Origin: CAZCFB01 sp964511535
Lineage (GTDB): Bacteria; Myxococcota_A; Polyangia; GCA-2747355; CAZCFB01
Reading direction: 5' to 3'
Assembly: GCA_964511535.1 (NCBI GenBank)
Contig: CAZEFW010000235.1
Coordinates: 1 to 9,491, forward strand
Length of the DNA stretch: 9,491 bases
Made by a program: the position numbers and the translations under genes. Position 1 is the first letter of the stretch. Each line of letters opens with the position of its first letter. The notes below the pieces were generated by a model. The model ran no database searches and had not been told where the DNA came from. It saw only the letters and a list, made by a program, of their open reading frames with translations. Shown piece by piece: positions 1-5,088 of this stretch.

Positions 1-347
1 AGGCTGCGCCGAAGAAGAAGGCTGCGCCGAAGAAGGCTGCGCCGAAGAAGAAGGCTGCGCCGAAGAAGGCTGCGCCGAAGAAGAAGGCTGCGCCGAAGAA
101 GGCTGCGCCCAAGAAGAAGGCTGCGGCAAAGAAGGCTGCACCGAAGAAGAAGGCGCCTGCCAAGAAGGCTGCGCCGAAGAAGCCCGCGCCGAAGAAGGCT
201 GCCCCGAAGAAGGCGCCCGTCAAGAAGGCTGCGCCCAGGAAGAAGGCGCCCGCCAAGAAGGCCGCGCCGAAGAAGAAGGCCGCGCCCAGGAAGAAGGCAC
301 CCGCCAAGAAGGCTGCGCCCAGGAAAAAGGCCCCCGCGAAGAAGTAG
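1..347 (+). CDS. Histone H1-like Lys/Ala/Pro-rich protein, C-terminal part (5' end outside window)
   Basis: The reading frame is open from the left edge (first full codon at position 3) to TAG at 345-347, giving 114 visible residues. They are 21 consecutive units of AAPKKK or AAPKK type, with variants APAKK, AAPRKK, PAPKK, APVKK and AAAKK. I count 48 Lys and 3 Arg in 114 residues and no acidic residue. This composition is typical of bacterial histone H1-like tails (AlgP/AlgR3 type), which bind DNA non-specifically and help compact the nucleoid. The start and any N-terminal domain lie outside the window, so the exact family is open: the same tail also occurs fused to other domains. The next gene is convergent, with only 16 bp between the stop codons and no obvious terminator there. 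Confidence is high that the frame is coding and moderate for the H1-like role. Confidence 0.8.
   Translation, partial: AAPKKKAAPKKAAPKKKAAPKKAAPKKKAAPKKAAPKKKAAAKKAAPKKKAPAKKAAPKKPAPKKAAPKKAPVKKAAPRKKAPAKKAAPKKKAAPRKKAPAKKAAPRKKAPAKK
3..344 (+). repeat. Tandem 15/18-bp coding repeat, 33-bp higher-order unit at its left end
   Basis: The DNA is built of units of 18 bp (gctgcgccgaagaagaag) and 15 bp (gctgcgccgaagaag). Positions 3-101 are three exact copies of an alternating 18+15 (33-bp) unit. From 102 rightwards the units diverge in sequence, the 18/15 alternation breaks after 152, and Arg codons appear in place of Lys from unit 15 (228-245) on. The near-identical left part suggests recent unit duplication by slippage or unequal recombination, always in multiples of three, so the frame is kept. 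The array continues past the left edge, so the total copy number is unknown. Confidence 0.9.
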
Positions 348-363
348 CCCTGCTGGCCCTCCT

Positions 364-1839
364 CTACCGCCGCCGCAACAGCCGCTGCAGCGGCTCCAGC
401 CGGTCGAGCAGCTTCATGGCCGGCTCGCCGTACTTGCCGATCAGCTTCAACAGCGGGTCGTCGTCCTCTCCCTGACCCACGCTGCCCAGGTCGGGCATGG
501 CCCCGCCGGGGCTGTACATGGTCTCCATGATCTTGCGCACGCTCATGCGCACCATGCCCCGAAGCGGCGCCTTGGCCATCATGCCGTACATGGGCGCCTT
601 GCCCTCGGACGCCAGCGCCGGGTTGGCCCTGCACTGCGCCACCGCGTCAGCCAGGTCGGCCAGGTAATCGTCGATGATCGCCTCGTGGTTCGACGTCAGC
701 GTCACGTGCAAGCTGGCCGGGTACTGCTGCCGGTCCGGCGCCCACCCCTTCTCCTCCAGCAGGTCGGCCACCACGTAGATGTCCACCTCTGGGTCGTCGC
801 TGGCGATGGCCACGAGCGTGGCGTCCGGCGGCCCGAGGACCCGCAGCCCCGGGATGCCCCGCACCCCCGCCACGTACCTGTGGGTGGCCTCCATGGCCCC
901 CCGCGCCATCTCAAGGTACCCCTCCTCGCCCATGAACTTCATGGCGGCCCATGCCGCGGCCACAGCCCCGCCCGGCCGGGTGCCCTGCATGTTGGGCGAC
1001 GCATAGATGCCCCCGGTCCAGTCGGTGGAGATGAAGAACTGGTCGCGCATGAAGCTCATGTCGCGGAAGGTGAGCACCGACGCCCCCTTGGAGGCGTAGC
1101 CGTACTTGTGCACGTCAGCGCTGATGGAGGTCACCCCCGGCACGCGGAAGTCCCACTCCGGCAGGCGGTGCCCCAGCCGCTCCAGCCAGGGAAGGATGAA
1201 CCCGCCGATGCAGGCGTCCACGTGCAGCGGCAGCTTCTTCTGCTGCGCCACCTGGCCCAGCTCGGCGATGGGATCGATCACGCCCTGGGGGAACTGCGGC
1301 GCCGAGGCGGCGATCATCACGGTGTTGCGGCCGATGCGCCGCCGCAGGGCCCGGGCATCCACCCTGAAGTCGTCGCCCACCGGGACCTTGACGAACTTCA
1401 GGCCGAAGTACTCGGCCGCCTTCTCGAACGCCACGTGCACGGTGGCTGAGACCACCATCTCCGGGCGCCGGATCCAGGGCTTCTTGCGCCGCGCCCGCTC
1501 GCGGTAGGTCTTGACCGCCAGCAGGATGCTCTCGGTGCCGCCCGAGGTCATGGAGCCCACTGTCCCGGCGCCGCCGTGCAGCATGTTGGCGGTCATGCGC
1601 ACCACCTCCGACTCCATGCCCTTGAGGCTCTTGAACGCCATGGGGTTCAGCAGGTTCTCGGCGATATACAGGCTGTACGCCTCGCGCAGCAGCCGCAGGT
1701 GCTCCTCGCCGCCGTGGTACACGAGGCTGAAGGTCCGCCCGCCTTCCCAGTCCAGGTCGCCCGCCTTCATCTTTGCCATGCGCTCGAGCAGCTCGGCGCG
1801 CGGGACGCCCGTGGCGGGGATCACCCCGAACTCATCCAT
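364..1839 (-). CDS. Sphingosine-1-phosphate lyase-like PLP-dependent enzyme
   Basis: A 491-aa member of the group II PLP decarboxylase superfamily, closest by motif to sphingosine-1-phosphate lyase. Those enzymes cleave a phosphorylated long-chain base into phosphoethanolamine and a fatty aldehyde. Visible motifs are TSGGTES (98-104), which contacts the cofactor phosphate; His135, which should stack on the PLP ring; HVDA with Asp208, which pairs with the pyridine nitrogen; and ADVHKYGYASKG (241-252) with Schiff-base Lys245. A second lysine, Lys251, sits six residues later, the same spacing as the two active-site lysines of characterised S1P lyases. There is no N-terminal membrane anchor, as in bacterial family members and unlike the eukaryotic ER enzyme. 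Residues after about 410 form a charged C-terminal extension without recognised motifs. The start is supported by GGGAG 7 nt upstream. Real substrates could be host or self sphingoid phosphates or another phosphoamine; aromatic amino acid decarboxylase is less likely given the ADxHKYGYxxKG signature. Confidence 0.9.
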   Translation of the reverse strand: MDEFGVIPATGVPRAELLERMAKMKAGDLDWEGGRTFSLVYHGGEEHLRLLREAYSLYIAENLLNPMAFKSLKGMESEVVRMTANMLHGGAGTVGSMTSGGTESILLAVKTYRERARRKKPWIRRPEMVVSATVHVAFEKAAEYFGLKFVKVPVGDDFRVDARALRRRIGRNTVMIAASAPQFPQGVIDPIAELGQVAQQKKLPLHVDACIGGFILPWLERLGHRLPEWDFRVPGVTSISADVHKYGYASKGASVLTFRDMSFMRDQFFISTDWTGGIYASPNMQGTRPGGAVAAAWAAMKFMGEEGYLEMARGAMEATHRYVAGVRGIPGLRVLGPPDATLVAIASDDPEVDIYVVADLLEEKGWAPDRQQYPASLHVTLTSNHEAIIDDYLADLADAVAQCRANPALASEGKAPMYGMMAKAPLRGMVRMSVRKIMETMYSPGGAMPDLGSVGQGEDDDPLLKLIGKYGEPAMKLLDRLEPLQRLLRRR

Positions 1840-1867
1840 GTTCGTCTCCCGGTTTCAGTCCGGCAGG

Positions 1868-1897
1868 ACCATAGCCGCAGGGGATACGGAGGGTCAA
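1868..1897 (-). promoter_or_regulatory. Possible sigma70-type promoter of the S1P lyase-like gene
   Basis: On the minus strand, TTGACC (1897-1892, 5/6 to the -35 consensus) is followed after 18 bp by TATGGT (1873-1868, 4/6 to the -10 consensus). It lies in the 71-bp gap after the TIR gene and would start transcription near 1861, about 20 nt before the ATG. It was found by eye, and the spacing and match are plausible rather than strong. Confidence 0.4.
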
Positions 1898-1910
1898 ACG
1901 GCGGGGCGCG

Positions 1911-3128
1911 TCACCTGGCTCGCATGGCGCACCTGAACCCGATGTGGCGCGCGCGCTTGGGCGGGTTGTCCTCCACCAGCCCCCCCACGGTGCCGAGCCA
2001 TCGCTTCATGCGCGCGGCCTCGGCGGGGAGGGTCCGGAACGAACCCCCGAGGACCCGGACCGGCGTCGCGGTCCCGGGCTGAAGCACCCACTCCTGGACG
2101 TTGCCCGCCAGGTTCCAGACGCCGAGGGGGCTCCGGTCGCGCTGCGCGTCACTCTCCACTGCCGCCGCCGCGCCGGCCTCACCCCCGGGCCAGTGCCACC
2201 CCACCCGCGCGCTGTCGGGTGGGGCGTCGCCCCAGGGGTACGGACGCACTTCGCTGCCAACCGCGGCGTATTGCCACTGGGCCACCGTGGGCAGGTCTCC
2301 GCCCCTGGCCTTGCAGTAGGCGCGGGCGCGGTAGTGGGTCAGGTTCGCCGCCGGGGCGCCCTCGTTGGAACCGAGCCAGCCGCGCTTGCCCAGCATGCCC
2401 TGCCGCATTCGCTCGAGCTCCACCCCGGCCACCTCGCGACGATCGATCCAGTACGGCTCCACCGGGGAGCTGGCCACCGCGCCCTGGGCGTCCTTCCACT
2501 GCCGCGCGTAGGGCTGCGGGTGGATCAGCACCATCCGGTCTCTGTTCTGCGCGCCCACCACCATGCGCCGCACGAACTCGCGGACGTCGTCGAAGGTGAG
2601 CATCAGCATCCCGCCGCCGATGAGGAACAGCAGCACCGCCGCAGCCACCGAAGCGAGCCCGCCGGCGAATCGCTTCAGCTCGCGTCGCCGCAGCTGCTGC
2701 ACGACCTGTCGGGTCTTGCTCAGGATTTCGTCGGCGCGTTCATCGTCCGAGGTGAGGTTGTACAGGTCAGCATGGAACAGGCGGTCGCCGCCCAGCGCCT
2801 CGGGGATCTCGGTGTCAACCTCCATCACGAGGGGCAAGATCGGCTTGCGAAGGGCACGGGCCAGGCCCACCTCGTAGCCCACGTACTGCGACTCCTTGGC
2901 CGCCGCGGACAGGAAGAGCAGCACAAGGTCGCACTGTTGAATCTGGCCCGCGGCCTCCTCCGACAGGGCATCCCGCGCGGTGAAATGCGGCTTCCAGTCC
3001 ACCGTGCAGCCGTGCTGCTCCAGCACCGGCGCGCAGGCCCGCACAACGGCCCGGTCCACGCTGTGGTACGCCACGAATAGGCGCGTCCCTTCGATGGATA
3101 TGGGCTGTGTCTCTTTGGGCCGGATCAT
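1911..3128 (-). CDS. TIR domain - transmembrane helix - FGE-sulfatase-like domain fusion protein
   Basis: A 405-aa protein starting at the ATG at 3128. Residues 14-135 form a TIR-type domain: TRLFVAYHSVDR (15-26), QIQQCDLVLLFLS (62-74), and ESQYVGYEVGLA (79-90) with Glu86 at the place of the catalytic Glu of TIR NADases. About 154-179 is one hydrophobic helix preceded by RRRELKR, which predicts the N-terminus in the cytoplasm and the C-terminus outside. Residues 222-403 match the FGE-sulfatase (SUMF1/EgtB-like C-lectin) fold: PYWIDRREV, GDLPTVAQWQYAA, YPWGD, NLAGNVQEWV, RVLGGSF and HIGFRCA. The cysteine pair used by true formylglycine-generating enzymes is absent: the region after GGSF reads RTLPAEAARMKRW. 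This domain therefore probably binds a ligand rather than oxidising sulfatases. An external sensor coupled to an internal TIR effector is one model. An upstream in-frame extension to 3404 is rejected. The RBS is weak (GGGAG only 3 nt from the ATG), so the start is less certain than the domains. Confidence 0.85.
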   Translation of the reverse strand: MIRPKETQPISIEGTRLFVAYHSVDRAVVRACAPVLEQHGCTVDWKPHFTARDALSEEAAGQIQQCDLVLLFLSAAAKESQYVGYEVGLARALRKPILPLVMEVDTEIPEALGGDRLFHADLYNLTSDDERADEILSKTRQVVQQLRRRELKRFAGGLASVAAAVLLFLIGGGMLMLTFDDVREFVRRMVVGAQNRDRMVLIHPQPYARQWKDAQGAVASSPVEPYWIDRREVAGVELERMRQGMLGKRGWLGSNEGAPAANLTHYRARAYCKARGGDLPTVAQWQYAAVGSEVRPYPWGDAPPDSARVGWHWPGGEAGAAAAVESDAQRDRSPLGVWNLAGNVQEWVLQPGTATPVRVLGGSFRTLPAEAARMKRWLGTVGGLVEDNPPKRARHIGFRCAMRAR

Positions 3129-3231
3129 GGACTCCCGAGGGATAGGTACGAAGTGTAAGGCAGCCCCGGGGGGGGAGGTACTTTTTTGCCGCCGCAGGTG
3201 CCGGCATTGGCTGTCCCGGTGTGACCTCTGG

Positions 3232-3249
3232 TGACACGCCGGCGTGTCA
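3232..3249. promoter_or_regulatory. Perfect 18-bp palindrome, probable operator between divergent genes
   Basis: The sequence tgacacgccggcgtgtca reads identically on both strands, with 9-bp arms and no spacer, in the 274-bp gap between the TIR-FGE gene (minus) and the 164-aa gene (plus). A related half-site-like stretch, ggtgtgacc, lies just to its left. On the minus strand it sits just downstream of a -10-like TTTAAT (3257-3252), where a bound dimer could block initiation. The palindrome is directly seen; the operator role and the -10 assignment are inferred. Confidence 0.5.
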
Positions 3250-3292
3250 TGATTAAACTGTAAGCAACATACACGTGGTGATTTGAGGCGTA

Positions 3293-3322
3293 TTGCGGCC
3301 ACGTAAAACATGCCGCTAAAAA
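3293..3322 (+). promoter_or_regulatory. Weak candidate promoter for the 164-aa gene
   Basis: TTGCGG (3293-3298) and TAAAAA (3317-3322) are separated by 18 bp, each about 4/6 to sigma70 consensus, in an AT-richer stretch of the divergent intergenic region. Transcription would begin near 3329, leaving a leader of about 74 nt. That leader contains a GC hairpin with GGGCCC arms at 3347-3352 and 3361-3366 before the RBS. This is weak evidence, offered only as the best candidate by eye. Confidence 0.22.
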
Positions 3323-3390
3323 GCCATGGCCCCACCAGGCCATCGTGGGCCCTCCCCCGGGGGCCCCGCCTCCGACGCCACCAGCGCCGA

Positions 3391-3396
3391 AGGAGG
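3391..3396 (+). promoter_or_regulatory. Ribosome binding site deciding the 3403 start
   Basis: AGGAGG matches the anti-Shine-Dalgarno sequence and is spaced 6 nt from the ATG at 3403. It selects this start over the in-frame ATG at 3310. Confidence 0.8.
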
Positions 3397-3402
3397 CCGA
3401 TC

Positions 3403-3897
3403 ATGTCGACGTCGTTGAGCCAGTTTCTCAGAATTCACCTCAGAGGTCCGGGCAACCGCCGGGTGTCCCTGGTGCGGCGTATGGGCTACATCAACCTGGT
3501 CAAAGGGCTGCGCCACCTGGACGCATGGGTCGCGCGGATGCGGCCGCCGGTGGGAGACCAGCTGGCGCGGCTGGCCAGGGCCCTGGACCTGCCCGAGGAG
3601 CAGGTGTTGGCAATGATTCGGGCAGACGCCGACCTGGTGGCGGCCGAGGCCAGGGCGGCGCGGCGCCAAGACCCGACCTACCACCTGGTCATGCGGATGA
3701 TGGCCGGAGTCTACGCCCAGCAGAAGCTACCCGGCGACCTGACCCTGGACCAGGCCCTGGAGCGGGCCGCCACCACGGCCAGGGAGCGGTCTCGACGCTG
3801 CTGCCTCAACACACCCGATGACCTCTGCTACTGGCTCGCCGAAGACGGCTCCATAGAAACGGTCACCCAGGGAGGCCGACCCTACATGCAAATCTAA
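3403..3897 (+). CDS. Hypothetical protein, basic, possible HTH-like N-terminal half (164 aa)
   Basis: I do not recognise a named family. The start at 3403 is well supported by AGGAGG (3391-3396) 6 nt upstream; an in-frame ATG at 3310 is rejected because it lacks this. Residues 1-48 are strongly basic and contain GYINLVKGLRHLDAWV (28-43). Residues 50-73 (VGDQLARLARALDLPEEQVLAMI) look like a helix-turn-helix or XRE-like helical segment. Residues 76-90 are Ala/Arg-rich, and the C-terminal half carries a Cys pair and a third Cys (133, 134, 142) next to LCYWLAEDGS, a short domain with beta character. No signal peptide or membrane segment is visible. It is transcribed divergently from the TIR-FGE gene across a perfect palindrome, so a role as local regulator is possible, but this is inference. 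Downstream lies the duplicated palindromic repeat, which may serve as its terminator. Confidence 0.8.
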   Translation: MSTSLSQFLRIHLRGPGNRRVSLVRRMGYINLVKGLRHLDAWVARMRPPVGDQLARLARALDLPEEQVLAMIRADADLVAAEARAARRQDPTYHLVMRMMAGVYAQQKLPGDLTLDQALERAATTARERSRRCCLNTPDDLCYWLAEDGSIETVTQGGRPYMQI

Positions 3898-3907
3898 GCC
3901 CGGCCCG

Positions 3908-3960
3908 GCCCGGCCGATAAAATGTCAAGTGGTGGGGTCTGACCCCCCTATATGACATTT
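3908..3960. repeat. Palindromic repeat element, copy 1 (53 bp)
   Basis: Positions 3908-3960 are identical over 53 bp to 4008-4060. Each unit holds two nested inverted repeats: an outer pair AAATGTCA (3920-3927) / TGACATTT (3953-3960) and an inner pair GGGGTC (3934-3939) / GACCCC (3941-3946) around a single T. The unit begins with GCCCGGCCGATA, and this copy is preceded by extra GGCCC iterations (3901-3910). The GGGGTCAGACCCC core (minus-strand reading) resembles REP-like palindromes scattered between genes in many Proteobacteria. That resemblance is from memory and was not searched. It starts 10 bp after the stop of the 164-aa gene. Confidence 0.85.
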
Positions 3961-4007
3961 AAACGCCAGCGTTAACGCGGACGTAGACAGGAACGTAGAT
4001 TGCCGAC

Positions 4008-4060
4008 GCCCGGCCGATAAAATGTCAAGTGGTGGGGTCTGACCCCCCTATATGACATTT
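4008..4060. repeat. Palindromic repeat element, copy 2 (53 bp), abutting the cydB stop
   Basis: An exact copy of 3908-3960, offset by 100 bp, separated by a 47-bp spacer (3961-4007) of different sequence. Here the outer arms lengthen to 10 bp, TAAAATGTCA (4018-4027) / TGACATTTTA (4053-4062), because the flanking bases TA also pair. Base 4060 is the last base of the cydB stop codon, so the repeat ends inside the stop. The spacer itself has a 10-bp palindrome, gcgttaacgc (3969-3978), and the direct repeat acgtaga (3981-3987, 3993-3999). Confidence 0.85.
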
Positions 4061-4062
4061 TA
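4018..4062. terminator. Possible bidirectional terminator formed by repeat copy 2
   Basis: The nested stems followed by TTTTA on the plus strand and by TTTTATC on the minus strand resemble intrinsic terminators in both directions. The position fits: cydB ends at 4060 on the minus strand and the convergent 164-aa gene ends at 3897. The U-tract is only four bases, so termination is a hypothesis. Confidence 0.35.
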
Positions 4063-5088
4063 GTAGCTGTTCTGATCCAGCTTCACTTTGCCGCGGAAGA
4101 TCCAGTAGATGCTCACGGTGTATGCGAGCACCACAGGCATGCCTAGCCCGGCCATGGCGAGCATGATCTTGAGGGTCTTGGCTGATGAGGCGGAGTTGTA
4201 GATGGTTAGGCTGTTTTCGGGATTCGGCACCGAGTAGACCATGTCCGGGTACATGCCGATGCCGAACAGCACCATCAGCGCCGTCAGCGCGGCGCAGGAG
4301 CTGAGGAAGGCGCGGAACTCCCTGCCGTGGTGCACCTCGCGTGGGATGTTCAGCACTGCCAGGGCGTTGAGCACCGGCACGACGTAAAACGCCGGGTACT
4401 CCTGGAACATCTCCAGCATGTGCGGGATGTAGACCAGCGTCACCACGCTGGTGACGGCGTAGCACGCCATGAACAGCAGGATTGTCCGGTTGACCCAGCC
4501 CCGCACCTTGGCCTGCAGCTCGCCCTCGGTCTTCATCACCAGGTAGATGCAGCCGTGCATCATGAACAGCGTCACCGTGGTGACCCCAACGAGCAGCGGG
4601 TAGGGCCGCAGCAGCGCCAGGAACCCGCCGATGTACTCGTGCTGCGCGTCCAGCGGCACGCCGATGGCCATGTTCCCCAGGGTGATGCCGATGAGCAGGC
4701 TCGCGCCCACGCTGCCCACTGCGAAGGAGACGTCCCACATGCGGCGCCACCACCGCATGGGCTGCTTGCTGCGGAACTCCATGGCCACCGCGCGGAAGAT
4801 CAGCATGCAGAGCAGCGCCATGAACGCCAGGTAGAAGCCCGAGAAGACCTTGGCGTACACCAGCGGGAAGGCGGCGAACAGCGCCCCTCCGCCGGTGACC
4901 AGCCACACCTCGTTGCCGTCCCACACCGGGCCGATGGCGTTCATGAAGATGCGCCGGTGGCGGTCCTCGCGGGTGAAGAGGTGCAGCGCGCCCACGCCGA
5001 GGTCGAACCCGTCGAGCATGGCGTAGCCGGTGAGCAAGATCCCAACCAGGATGAACCAGCTGGTCTCGAGGTCGATGCCGAAGCTCAT
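4060..5088 (-). CDS. cydB: Cytochrome bd ubiquinol oxidase subunit II
   Basis: A 342-aa polytopic membrane protein, second subunit of the bd-type quinol oxidase, which reduces O2 to water in the inner membrane using quinol electrons. Family hallmarks are ETSWFILVGILLTGYAMLDGFDLGVG (8-33), the IGPVWDGNEVWL signature (52-63) and LVTGGGALFAAFP (63-75), with further hydrophobic helices to the C-terminus and a basic C-terminal tail. Length is near the family norm. It starts at 5088, overlapping the end of cydA by 4 nt (ATGA), with a perfect AGGAGGT ribosome binding site at 5101-5095 inside cydA, so the subunits are translationally coupled. An in-frame extension to 5325 is a shadow of cydA. No cydX-like small ORF follows: the gene ends directly at a palindromic repeat. 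Confidence 0.96.
   Translation of the reverse strand: MSFGIDLETSWFILVGILLTGYAMLDGFDLGVGALHLFTREDRHRRIFMNAIGPVWDGNEVWLVTGGGALFAAFPLVYAKVFSGFYLAFMALLCMLIFRAVAMEFRSKQPMRWWRRMWDVSFAVGSVGASLLIGITLGNMAIGVPLDAQHEYIGGFLALLRPYPLLVGVTTVTLFMMHGCIYLVMKTEGELQAKVRGWVNRTILLFMACYAVTSVVTLVYIPHMLEMFQEYPAFYVVPVLNALAVLNIPREVHHGREFRAFLSSCAALTALMVLFGIGMYPDMVYSVPNPENSLTIYNSASSAKTLKIMLAMAGLGMPVVLAYTVSIYWIFRGKVKLDQNSY

Noticed and set aside
348..363. Terminator between the convergent histone-like and S1P lyase genes
   Set aside because: The 16-bp gap has no hairpin with a T-tract on either strand.
3310..3402. Upstream ATG for the 164-aa gene
   Set aside because: No ribosome binding site, Pro/Arg-rich translation, and AGGAGG is ideally placed for the ATG at 3403.
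3129..3404. In-frame N-terminal extension of the TIR-FGE protein to an ATG at 3404
   Set aside because: The extension would cover the 18-bp palindrome and homopolymer runs, encodes low-complexity Arg/Gly sequence and overlaps the well-supported start of the divergent gene. The TIR domain begins just after the ATG at 3128.
3908..4060. Two repeats with a 47-bp spacer as a minimal CRISPR
   Set aside because: The 53-bp repeat with nested full-length palindromes, only two copies and no cas genes fits a REP-like element, not a CRISPR.
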